Below, one piece after another: positions 21,574 to 31,638 of a stretch of DNA of 64,000 nucleotides. The DNA comes from Stomorhina lunata (lineage: Eukaryota > Arthropoda > Insecta > Diptera > Rhiniidae): NCBI GenBank assembly GCA_933228675.1, contig OW121740.1, positions 162,946,806 through 163,010,805 of the forward strand, in the 5' to 3' direction. The translations under genes were made by a program, and so were the position numbers. The number at the start of each line of letters is the position of its first letter. Position 1 is the first letter of the stretch. The notes under the pieces were generated by a model. The model was not told the origin of the DNA, ran no database searches, and saw only the letters and a program-made list of their open reading frames with translations.

Positions 21574-23885
21574 TTCCTCAAGTACTGGAGGTTAGTGCTT
21601 TATGGATTAGTCTTGTCATGTGCTAACGAAGAGTTTGACCATTAGGATTTGTGTTCACAGTCGGAATTGCTATACTATTGACCTCTTACTTCTTTTTCAG
21701 GTAGGTTCTCTGAGAATTAAGTTAACCACATGCGAATATTCTGATATTTAAGTAATAAATGGCACTCCTCACACATACCTACTGTGCGTATAAGTAATAT
21801 AATTTAAAATTCTAATTAAAAATCAAGTATACGTCAGAGTTTTATATAAAATTTGCTAAATTTTACTAAGCTTTAAATAATAAATGTTCCATTTTTTAAT
21901 TAATTTAAAAAACAAAAGTTATTTTAATTAATAATCCAACAGAAAATCTGACCTAAATTGCAGCTTAACACAAAATCAAAAGAGTAAAATTCATTAAGTA
22001 AAAAACCTAAAACTTTTAAATGCTAAACTTCAGCAACAGTTTATTATTGTTATTATTGTATTTTGATTTAAATTAAATATTATAAAATCCCTTAGAAATA
22101 TAATAAATTTTCTTTTGTTACCGACCGACCGAAATGCAGCTGCAGATTTACATTACAAAACGTAAATGTTGAATGTATAACAAAATGTTACTGTGTGTGT
22201 TCTGTGCCTGGCTACTCATAAGTCCCAAATTAATTGTAATTTTATATTTGTAACATAAGAAAATTACCATGAAAATAACATAACATTAAAATAAAATAAA
22301 ATCTAATAAAATAAAATAACATGCTTAATAAATTCCTATAGGATGAACATAAACTACTACTATTACAAGCATACAATTTTACTGCTAACACTACTACAAA
22401 CATACAAATTAAATATTTCACATTTACATATTTACTAAATTTCTATGAAAGACAAAAGCTATGTATGTATGTACGAATGACTTTGGATTTCATGTGAATA
22501 AAGTTTTATTCATATTTGTGATAATTTCTGTAAGTATGTATGTATGTATGAGTATGTCTGTGTGTGATTGTAGTTATATGGGTATTTTAATTGTTATTAG
22601 ACTAAAGGACCTGGCTACTACAACTAACTGACTAACATTATTACCTTTGTTTTATTGTTATGCATTCATTAACAAGGCTAAAACTGAGCATAAGTACATT
22701 CTCATTTAAATATATATAAATGTTTGTATAAATGTTAGTTCTACATACATTTTTGCTAGTTTGTATATGTAATACATTATTATTATATTATTTGCTGCCG
22801 CTTGGCCATAATCGTAAACATATATTATTAGCATTAGACTATTTTAGAAATTTGTATATAAATAAATATATGAGCAGTTTAAATAAAGAGTAGTAGACAG
22901 TTGATGAATCACTGTAAACTATAGTGGTTCGGAAAGAATGAAGTGACCTTATAATCTGAGCGACGCCATTAAAATTCGAATATATCAACTGTTGGAAAAA
23001 GTTAAAATTTTATTACTTTTACAACTACACTGTGAGCCAAATTAGGATAATCGATTTTTATCTTAAATGTAAGCTATTAGTAAGTAGACTAAAATCAAAG
23101 ACTTTCTAACATAAAGATGGTGCACTTCCATACATTCAAGTATATCACCTTTAGCCTAATTCGGAAACAACTAATGGAGATGACTATCCAATGAGAAATA
23201 GCTAAAGCACATACACGTGCTCATTATATGTATGTTTGTCCGTGCTTTTATCTGTTTTTTATTGTTCTTTGTCCACTTTAATTTCACATTTAACACACAA
23301 AAAATGTATGAAGTGCAATACCTTTATCTTGCTAAAATCTTAAGGGTTTTTGAAAAAAGCTAGTGTTTTAAATACACAACATAATTCTCAGATAAGCTCA
23401 GTTTCTGCCGGATCAGAAAAAAAAATCTGTTAGAGGTCGATGCATATAGGGGACGCCAAAAAGATGCTGTTAACGAGAAAAAAAAAAATAAAAAAAGATT
23501 CACAAAATTAATTTGAATGACCCTAAACTGAAGCTTTTAGATATCGCCGAGACTGAAAAATATCAAAGGAAGATATTGAATATATCTGTATTAAATGTAT
23601 AATTTTACTAGTGGGTTAGCATGGGTTTCATCAAAGACTAACGGTATTATGATCCTGATGATGAGAGTCAATGTGGTTCAGTTAACAAATACAAAGTGAT
23701 AACAGTCGAGTGGACCGAAATTGGTGAATCGAATCTGTGAAAAACGTGAATAGATTAAACTGTCGGCAATATTAAGAGTTTTCGGTGAGTAAGGTATAAT
23801 ATATTGTTGTTGGTAATACACCAAAAATAACAATTTGACAGCTGAGACTTTAGGATAGCTAAAACTAAAGCGTAACACGAAAAAC
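21574..23885. other. Unassigned AT-rich DNA
   Basis: There are 'tatgtatg' microsatellite patches near 22460-22475 and 22535-22550. A weak inverted pair, 'gagccaaattagg' (23036) and 'cctaattcgg' (23155), may be the ends of a small decayed Tc1-like element but is too short to call. No coding region was recognised. Confidence 0.4.
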
Positions 23886-24137
23886 TACCCAGTAAAACTT
23901 TTCATTACCAAATAATGAGTTAAACAGTTAAACTATTGAACACGAACTACTTACTCATTCGCTGTTTAAGTCATTACATTAACATGGGGATGTCATTGGA
24001 GGCAAGTACTTACCAATTGCAGAAAAGTAATGACTTGGGTAAGCAATTTGAAAGCAACAACAACAACAGCAACAACTTTTTTGTTGTTGTTTTATTAAAA
24101 ACATATATTTTTAAACGAAATACAAAAATTTTTTTTA

Positions 24138-24206
24138 TGATCCCATGGGGGCTCGAACCCAGACCCTCCGACTGCTAGGCAGAGTCTCTTCCACTGAGCT
24201 ACTTCA
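24138..24206 (-). other. tRNA-Ala-like module
   Basis: It is near-identical to 6262-6329 but on the minus strand: A box TAGCTCAGTGG, anticodon-loop CTAGCAG, B box GGTTCGAGCCC. The acceptor stem is absent. Confidence 0.6.
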
Positions 24207-24439
24207 TATGTTGAAAACTCAGCAGCTTATAATTAATATAAACAATTTTTATTTTTAGATCCAAAATCATGTGAAAATAACTTTGTTTTTCCCTGCTTTT
24301 TTTGCTTTGTTGTAATTTTTGGAAAAATATTTTTATACGATTTTTTGTAATTATTTTAAAACTTTTTTAAAATTATTTTAAAACTTAGACAATTTAAATT
24401 TTCTTTTTTGTATAAGTTTTTACATAAGATTGACTCTTA

Positions 24440-24620
24440 CTTACTTAAATGTTATAACCTGTTAAGGTCAAAGTCCGAGCATATTTTAGAATTCCATGGA
24501 TTTCGATCTTGTGCGAATATTCTCCAATTTTATAGGCCAAGCTTTGAAAAATGTTCCTCTACTTGGTCTTTCTATCGAAGTTTCGGACATCCTCCTCTAA
24601 TATTAGGTAGTGGGACATTT
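24440..24620 (-). pseudogene. RTE RT C-terminal fragment (copy 3)
   Basis: On the minus strand it reads from 'gaggaggatgtccgaaactt' through 'gaaagaccaagtagagg', 'aagcttggcctataaaattg', 'cgcacaagatcgaaatcc' and 'agaattctaaaatatgctcg' to 'aacaggttataac' and the TAAG tail. It is the most complete of the three captured 3' ends but still frameshifted relative to the intact copy at 30.3 kb. Confidence 0.6.
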
Positions 24621-25410
24621 CAATTCTAATTTTATCCTCTTCAAAGCATTTTTTTTTCAAGAGAGGGTTACTAGCCCATAATCCTAACCCATTTTTATTG
24701 ATCTTATGGGACAACTCTCGGAACATGTTAACTCACAATATTAATGGGTGTTAAACTAGCTCACCGGGTGATACCATGAGTAGGTGTGTGTCCACAGTTG
24801 AGATGAAGAATGACCCAGATAAGTTGGGCTTACCAAGTTAAGACCAATTAGAATCGTGTTTGGTATTCAACATCCCCTACATAATCAAAATTGACTCATG
24901 ATGGTATTTTTTCATTAACGTGAAATAGTTTTACAAATTTTTTTACAGAAGATAATATTTAAGTTCTTAAAATTCAAAAATCATTTAAAAAGACTCTTTT
25001 AATAAAAAACTAAAAACAATTGTTGCCCTTGGTGGGATTTGAACCGGGGCCATTCAGTTTAAATTACCATCTTAATTACAAATAAGTACTTCTGTAATAA
25101 CTTATTATTTATTCGGATGGTATGTTGTAGTCGTTACAAGGTAACCAGTTATCAGAGTACTTGCCATTACCAAAGTTTTGCTGGGTAGATTTCGAGAAAT
25201 TGACTATTACACACAATGACAAAATTTGACTTTTTGAAATTTTCCAGAAATATTTTTCGATTTTCCATTAGATTTTTATGTCACAATTTCAAATCAAGTA
25301 GCCGTTTTTTTCTTTTTGTTAATAGCTTTTTTTGTATTTAAGTGAGGTTAAGTGCACTTTTACGAATTTTAGATAGTTTTGATATCAGTTGTGATAAAAC
25401 TTTCGCGATG

Positions 25411-25912
25411 ACTATATCAAGGAGACGTTGCTTAATTGATCAGGAGTGCTCTTGCCTCATCTGCGGTGAATACGTATTCAAAAAATAAAGAAAATCAATT
25501 ACTAACTTACTAAAACCGTGTATACTGACTACTTTAAAGTCGAAATGTGTGATTTTGATGAGCCGTGGGTACCGCAAACTGTTTGCCAAAATTGCGTTGT
25601 TAGCTTGCGACAATGGACAAATGGAAAAAGAAGTTCAATGAAGTTCCAAACACCGATGATCTGGCGGGAACCTAAAAATCATCATAATGATTGTTATTTC
25701 TGAATTACTTCCCTGAAAATATCGGCCACTTAAGTGACGAATAAGGTGAGAGATTTCACCAAGAAATTCGGATAATGGAGGAACGATACAAGGGCAAATG
25801 GGATGTACACATGATGGCAGAGTACTGCTGGTGCTTAAAGCGAGATTTACCACAGGCTTCCCATGGCAGAAAATCGTTAAAGAGGTCCTTTTTGTCTGCT
25901 TTTGAAAATTGA
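25411..25912 (+). pseudogene. Internally deleted copy of an unnamed Cys-rich insect ORF family
   Basis: Three frames give consecutive parts of a family I recognise as multi-copy 'uncharacterized' proteins in insects and other arthropods. The first has C-S-C-L-I-C-G-E-Y (C-x2-C), broken by a stop shortly after. The second has D-E-P-W-V-P-Q-T-V-C-Q-N-C, then R-Q-W, then P-M-I-W-R-E-P and H-H-N-D-C-Y-F. The third has N-Y-F-P-E-N-I-G-H-L-S-D-E, a stop, then G-E-R-F-H-Q-E-I-R-I-M-E-E-R-Y, W-D-V-H-M-M-A-E-Y-C-W-C-L-K-R and K-S-L-K-R. In full-length members, as I recall them, several hundred residues separate the N-terminal zinc-ligand region from the FPEN/GERFHQDIRIMEERY C-terminus. Here they are fused directly after D-C-Y-F. 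Stops and a frameshift show it is dead. Function unknown. Confidence 0.65.
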
Positions 25913-26734
25913 ATTATTATTTAGTACTTTAGTTTAATTTTATGTTCTTTCTGTAAAAATATATACGCTATATCTCGAAAACCAGAGCTGGTGCATGAAA
26001 ATAATTTTTATTTTCAAAGCCAGGATCTGAAATATGTACATAAAATCTAATGAACTTTATTGAAAATATTTTTTTTCAACGATATAAATAAAGTAAAAAT
26101 CATTTAAAATTTTTCAAATTTATTCGTAGTTTTTCCGAGCATTGTGAAAGGCCCTGGAAATATACAGCAAAAATTTATTCATCTGTGTAAAATATAAAGT
26201 TCATTAATATTTTTTATCAAGGCTGGATTAGGTTTAGGCAAATTATAAATACTGCAAATTGAACATTTTGTTCTAAGGCCATTTTCAAAACATCAGTTCC
26301 GTTTTTTTGAAAATTTTGTTTAAATAAATTTGAAATATCGAAAATCGATTGAAACTGTTTTATTAAGAAAATTTAGAGAAATAATACAAAAAAATAATGA
26401 GGTCGATAACTCTCATAGTTTAGCCGTACTTGGCACTCAAACTCGAAATTTTTCGCCGAAAATTAAATTTTTTTGAAAATAACGACCATTAAATATCTCA
26501 ATATATAAAGCTGATACAAGAAAACGGCTTTTATTTTCAGAGGCAGTATGTCAAATGTCTACATTAAAGCAACTTAAGTCTCTGGAAAAAAATCCTTGTC
26601 GTACTGTGTTATTCATTAAAAAGTTGATAATGGTTTTTCATAAAAAAATGATCTAAAGTGTTAAAGCTCATTTCTCATTGGCACTATTAAATGTAGGTTT
26701 TGTTTAATAGACATCATCGGACACATTATTGTTG
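25913..26734. other. Unassigned AT-rich DNA
   Basis: No frame with recognisable similarity. It could include untranslated flanks of the two neighbouring dead mobile genes. Confidence 0.35.
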
Positions 26735-26910
26735 TTTTAATAAAACGGGACCACAGTCATATAGTCCATGACTGCATGATACATTTTTTGGTTGTATGCT
26801 CTATAATTTCGGTAACCAGAATTGGCCCCCTAGATCATATGATTTAACACCATTAGATTTTGTTCGTATGAGGTTATTTGGAGCCAAAAATAAATTTTAT
26901 TAATCTCACA
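26735..26910 (+). pseudogene. Degenerate DDE transposase (IS630/Tc1-mariner-like)
   Basis: One frame reads Y-N-F-G-N-Q-N-W-P-P-R-S-Y-D-L-T-P-L-D-F, a hallmark of an insect transposase group whose signature is 'NWPPRS.DLTPLDFFLWG' around the third acidic residue. The ~35 preceding codons (26735-26805) correspond to the 'F..DGA..H....' region, but the second acidic residue is lost (T-G-P where D-G-A is expected), and there is an internal TGA. The LWG motif is replaced by V-R-M-R-L-F-G. The N-terminal DNA-binding region is not seen. Confidence 0.7.
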
Positions 26911-27194
26911 GTCAAATGCGTATTTTTGGAGCTAATAAAAGGAGATACAAAATTTTAAGAAAAGAATGTGTATGTGCCAGAAAAGCCGATCTAGAAATGC
27001 CGATTAGTTATTCCACTAGTGCTAGTCAAAAAAATTCAATAACAACAACAGTAAGTATTATTAGGTCAAATGTGGTCCTATTTTTTCAGGCTATTCAGTT
27101 GTATATATTACTTCTTTAGAATGGGATAAATAAAAAGGTGAATGGTGGTGATATGAGAGATAAAGCTTTAATTTCTTCAACACGTCTATTTTTA

Positions 27195-27660
27195 TTTACA
27201 GTATTGTTGCGCCATCTGTTGGTAACTGTATACATTGTTTAAACTTTTTGTTCTATTTTATTTCTCCTACACCGACGACGTGTAAATGCTGTAGTACTTA
27301 CCACCGACGGAAACTGGTCAGTATCTTTTAAATAGAAATACATTTGAAAATGACTCAAAAACTCATTAGAGCGTTGATCTATCTGTCAGCTTACTATGCA
27401 AAATAATCTCATAAGGAATTAAATTCACCGGGAATCTTTATAATTGAGCGTTATATTATTATCCTAAAAGTATGCAACACAAAAATTTCTAAAAAGTCTT
27501 AGATTTTGGTCATAACTATTTTTTTAACCGTGATTTTGTGCCATCTTTTGTTAGCTTTATACATTATTTAAGATTTTTATTCTACAGCCAATTTTATTTA
27601 TTTTACATCGACGGTGTGTTAATGCTATAGGGCTTACCGTCTTTGGATGATGCTGTGATA
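27195..27660. repeat. Diverged tandem duplication, ~337-bp spacing
   Basis: 27205-27310 ('gcgccatctgttggtaactg', 'tacaccgacgacgtgtaaat', 'gcttaccaccgacgg'-like) and 27535-27650 ('gtgccatcttttgttagctt', 'tacatcgacggtgtgttaat', 'gggcttaccgtc') align with many substitutions. It looks like an old duplication of an unrecognised repeat. No ORF spans it. Confidence 0.4.
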
Positions 27661-27674
27661 ATTTTTAATGTAAA

Positions 27675-27740
27675 TGGAACTAGGGTTCGAACCTAAGCAG
27701 AGTTTGAGTCAGCATACTAATCAACTCAGATAAGGCACCC
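27675..27740 (-). other. tRNA-like (SINE head) remnant
   Basis: On the minus strand there is an A-box-like TATCTGAGTTGATTAG followed about 35 nt later by GGTTCGAACCC (+ strand 27683-27693), close to the B-box consensus. The D-arm resemblance is fair, but the anticodon and acceptor arms do not fold convincingly. It is probably a tRNA-derived SINE fragment and unrelated to the Ala-like modules. Confidence 0.4.
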
Positions 27741-27742
27741 TT

Positions 27743-28116
27743 TAATATGTGGCTCTGAGGAATGTACAACTATATTCCTGAAAGAAAAACTTGTGGCCTT
27801 GACTTAATATTTTTTAAATAAATAATAGTATTTAGAAAAAAATATTCTTTTCTCTACTAATCAATGGATTTTAGTAGTAAAAGGCTTATATTATTTGGAA
27901 TATTCATAGGTTGACGATCGCCGAGAAACGATATAAGTTTTTGACATTTTAAATCGTTTATAAATAATTTATAAATTTAAATTTAAAAAAAAAATATTTT
28001 TTTTTGTTTCAATTGCGATGTAAATAACTTTAAAGCCTTAAATTGATGAAAAAACTTAAGATAATACGACTTTAGTTTAATTTTCTTAATCGTCGTTTCA
28101 AGTATATTACAATATA
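27743..28116. other. Unassigned AT-rich DNA
   Basis: No gene or repeat terminus was recognised upstream of the Helitron-like copy. Confidence 0.4.
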
Positions 28117-29432
28117 GTAACTGGTTGACCGAGCCTTGCTCGGGGCTTTATGATAAGCATTTTGAGGCAAATTTTAAAGTTTTTATATATTTTATTTTAT
28201 ACAGTTACAGTTTAACTCATTTTAAATAATTTTGAAAATTGGTTATACCAACAGAAACCTCCTTCGACTCATGCGCAACAACTTTGCTAAAGATTATAGT
28301 CTGATCAAATGCACAGTTTACGATTTAATTCATTTTGAGTAGTTTTCAGTGGCGCCGCCTGAAGATTTAATTCACTTATAGTCTGATCAAGTGCACAGTT
28401 TACGATTTAATTCATTTTGAGTAATTTTCAGTGGCGCCACCTGTCGGACTTTGGTCATTCCAATTAATAAACCTTCGTCGGATTATCCGTAATAACTTTG
28501 CTAAAGATTATAGCATGATTAAATGTACAGTTTACGATTAAATTGACTTTGAGTAATTTTCAGTAGCGCCACCTGTCGGAAATTATTCACACCAACTAAA
28601 AAGCATTCGCCGGCTCATGCGCTACAACTTTGAAAAAGATCATAGTATGATTAAATGTACAGTTTACTATTTAATTAATTTTTAGTAATTTTCAGTGGCG
28701 CCACCTGTCGGAAATTCGGTTTACCAACTTAAAAACCTCCGCCGGCTTATCCGCAACATCTTTGCTAAAGAGCATAACATGATCAAATTCACTGTTTACT
28801 ATTCTATAAAGAACATACATACAGACAAACATTCATTTGTTTTAAAGTTATAACATTACTAATTTTTTCCCCTTTTTATTCCCTAATTTCAAAAAGTTCC
28901 ATATGCATAATTGGTACTACTTTGGTACCAATTGAATTCGGTACATTTTATTAGAAAGCAGTTAACATAATTTTCCTATTCATATTACTTTTGTAGATGT
29001 TAAGTTATCAGTTTATACACCTTTTTTACACATTTTGGCCACAAAATCAAAAAAGTACCTAGTACGTGTTCAATATTTCTTTCACATCTATTGATTGCAG
29101 TACAAAGTTTCTTTCTATATTCCTTAGTTTAAAATATAAGAGTGGGTTAAAAAGGTACCAAAAAAACTATTTTCACCCTTTTTTACCCCTTATCGGACAT
29201 AGTTTCAAAAAAGTACCAAGCACCTGTCCGTTTATTTTCATAGCTGTTTAAAACGTAATTTAAATTTTGTTTCTATACCTAGTACTTAAGGAGATATAGC
29301 GTTTTCGATTTTTTCCCCTTTTTATCCGTTTTTACCCTCTTAGAGGCAAAGGTTCCAAAAGTCCCTTCTTCTTCGACCTAGACATCAAATACATACAATT
29401 ATTGCTCGTTTAAGAATATAAGAAAGATAAGA
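28117..29432 (-). mobile_element. Helitron-like element, copy A (1316 bp)
   Basis: Read on the minus strand it starts TCTTATCTTTCTTATATTC after an A and ends just before a T, with no target duplication, as in Helitron insertion between A and T. Near the 3' end a hairpin, CCGAGC-AAG-GCTCGG, is followed by 12 nt to the terminus. The last bases are TTAC, not the classical CTRR. Inside are 132-bp tandem repeats marked by 'gcgccacctgtcgg' (28352, then 28433, 28566, 28698; the first interval is shortened to 81 bp). There is no Rep/helicase, so it is non-autonomous. It is a sister copy of 31595-33125. Confidence 0.7.
28340..28780. repeat. 132-bp tandem repeats inside Helitron copy A
   Basis: Units run from 'gcgccacctgtcgg' through 'ccaacta...acc', 'cggctcatgcgc', 'aactttgctaaagat' and 'tgtacagtttacgatt' to 'agtaattttcagtg'. 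Copy-specific changes are scattered, and one unit carries a 51-bp deletion. Confidence 0.7.
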
Positions 29433-29678
29433 TTCGAAAATCCCAAATTTTTGAACAAATTAAGAAAATGGTGTTTATGTCTGCCTTATGGGGACCATGA
29501 GACATAAAATATGGTTCAGATAAAATAATATTTCAACTGTTGACTAGTGTAGTTAACCTTATCCTGTGTACTTAGTGGTTGACTTAAAAAATAAATAACA
29601 AAAAACCCTTTACTATTAAGTTTTTAATTCACACTAAAAAAATATTAAAAAAAAATTACTTTATTGAAAGCTTTCTTA
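29433..29678. other. Unassigned spacer
   Basis: Short AT-rich stretch between the Helitron-like copy and the TTA-flanked MITE. No feature was seen. Confidence 0.4.
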
Positions 29679-30202
29679 GTCCCAGTTTACATTGTACAAT
29701 CTTTATCGCTGCGAGTTTTGTCGTTCTTTCTTTAAAATGGCATTTGCGTTTAAATTGTACGATTTTTGTCGCCGATATTTTTTATTGACGTATGCACAGG
29801 TACATAATTTTTGACATTTTATTTTTTAAGTATATTCGTGTGGTAAAAAAAAACAATACATTTGTGCTCAAACAAGTATTTTTCGTGTAAAAGAAATTGT
29901 TTTTCGAAATGGATATGATAAATTGATAAATTTCCAAATATTTTTAATTTTATATTTAATTCAATTGAAAATAAAGCCACTTGAACGTGAGCACTCATGA
30001 ATAAGAAAATAAAACAAGTGTCAAAATATACTTGCAGCTAACTTCACGATTAAAATTACGAATTGGGGAATAAACGAATTGCAAGAGTACATGCATATGT
30101 GTACTACTTTTAGTCTCTCTTTTCCCCTAGTATTTTTACTCCCCCTATTTTCCCACAAACTAAGAATTGCAACGACAAAAGTTGTACAATGTAAACTGGG
30201 AC
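29679..30202. mobile_element. PIF/Harbinger-like MITE (524 bp)
   Basis: The first 21 bp, starting GTCCCAGTTTACATTGTACA, are repeated perfectly in inverse orientation at the right end (30182-30202). TTA lies immediately outside on both sides (29676-29678 and 30203-30205). A 3-bp TTA duplication is the PIF/Harbinger preference. Subterminal 'gttttgtcgtt' also recurs in inverse form. There is no ORF. Confidence 0.65.
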
Positions 30203-30296
30203 TTAGAGAAAAATTTAATATTTAAACTTTTTCTTTAAAAAAAAAAATTTTAGTGAAAAGTTTTTTATTGAAAACAATTTATTAGAAAATATGCCT
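30203..30296. other. Unassigned AT-rich spacer
   Basis: Contains A and T homopolymers only; it is the pre-insertion flank of the RTE copy. Confidence 0.4.
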
Positions 30297-30327
30297 TTAA
30301 GAAAAATTACTTACTTACTTAAATGGC

Positions 30328-31638
30328 CTATTGTAACAACCTGTTTAGGTCAAAGGCCGAGCATATTTTAGAATTCCATGCGCTTCTATCTTGTGCGCAT
30401 ATTCTCCAATTTCTTATGCCAAGTTTTGAAAGATTTTCTTCTACTTGGTCTTTCCATCGAAGTTTTGGGCGCCCTCTTCTACGAGTTCCCTCAGGATCAT
30501 TATCAAACACTTTTCTTGCCGGAATATTTTCATCCATTCGCACAACATGTCCTAGCCAGCTCAGCCGTTGTTGCTTAATGCGTTTTACTATGTCTATGTC
30601 AGCGTATAACTCATACAGCTCATGATTCATTCGATGTCGATACTCATTGTTGACGCAGACTGGTCCAAATATTTTTCGTAGGATTTTCCTCTCAAACACT
30701 CCAAGGATAGCTTCATCTGCCTGTGCAAGTACCCATGATTCTGCACCATACAGTAACACGGGTAGTATAAGCGTTTTATAGAGCGTAATTTTAGTTCTTA
30801 CGGAGAGGACTTTATTTCTTAGCTGTTTGCTTAGGCCAAAATAGCATCTATTGGCAAGTATTATTCTACTTTTAATTTCAAAGCTTATATCGTTGTTGAT
30901 GTTCACAGCGGTACCAAGGTATACAAATTCTTTTACAACTTCGAAACTATAGTTTTCTACGGGCACATGTGATCCAACTCTAGTGGTCTGTCTGCCTGAA
31001 GAAACCATCAGTTTTGTTTTTGATTCATTTACAGCTAAACCCATTTTGTTTGATTCCTTCTCGATATTGGAAAAGGCGGCAGTTACCTCGCGTAAAGTGC
31101 GCCCCATAATATCAATGTCATCGGCATACGCGAGTAGCATATGTTTTCTATTGAAGATTATACCACTTGTATTAACTGCTGCATCACGTAAGATTTTCTC
31201 TAGCACAATATTGAAGAGATCACATGATAGATTATCACCTTGTCTGAAACCCCGTTTAGTTATGAAAGACTCTGATAGGTTCTTACCTATCTTAACAGAT
31301 GATATTGTATTAGTTAGTGTCATCCTGCATAACTTTATTAGCTTCGTGGGGATGCCGAACTCAGACATTGCTTCAAACACCTTCTTCCGTATCGGGCTGT
31401 CAAAAGCTGCTTTGTAGTCAACAAAGAGATGATACGTGTCAATTTGTTTCTCTTGGGTCTTTTTCAGGATCTGACGTAGAGTAAAGATCTGGTCAGTGGT
31501 TGATTTACCTGGTCTAAAGCCACATTGGTACGTCCCAATTATTTCGTTAATTTTGGGCTTAAGCCTTTCGCACAGTATGGTCGATAGAATCTTAGTACCT
31601 GGTAGACCGAGCCTTGCTCGGAGCTTTATGATAAGCAT
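30328..31638 (-). pseudogene. RTE reverse transcriptase, C-terminal 421 codons, chimeric start
   Basis: This is an uninterrupted 436-codon frame. Residues 1-15 come from the inserted Helitron (the start codon lies in its 3' end); residues 16 onward are RT. Visible RT motifs are G-F-R-P-G-K-S-T-T-D-Q (40-50), L-F-V-D-Y-K-A-A-F-D (71-80, first catalytic Asp), R-Q-G-D-N-L-S (132-138, Asn where Pro or Gly is usual) and Y-A-D-D-I-D-I-M (171-178, catalytic Asp pair). These are followed by the thumb-like Y-L-G-T-A-V, W-L-G-H-V-V-R-M and R-R-G-R-P-K-L-R-W. The lack of stops suggests a fairly young copy, but the N-terminal RT fingers lie 1.5 kb away beyond the Helitron, so a working RT is not expected. 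Confidence 0.85.

Larger units (their letters stand above)
23888..25185 (-). mobile_element. Composite CCCAG-TIR element, copy 3 (full length)
   Basis: Both ends are present: CCCAGTAAAACTTTTCATTA at 23888 and, on the other strand, CCCAGCAAAACTTTGGTAAT at 25185, with TA outside each (23886-23887, 25186-25187). Read on the minus strand the order is B-box module, unique block, RTE reverse-transcriptase 3' end with TAAG tail, A/T lead, tRNA-Ala-like module, and (CAA)n/(GTT)n hairpin. That is the order seen in copies 1 and 2. The length is 1298 bp and there is no transposase. The superfamily is not certain; TA flanks suggest Tc1/mariner-like mobilisation. Confidence 0.7.

Noticed and set aside
23030..23165. 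Short inverted pair suggesting a Tc1-like element
   Set aside because: Only about 10 bp match, with no convincing termini or TA duplication.
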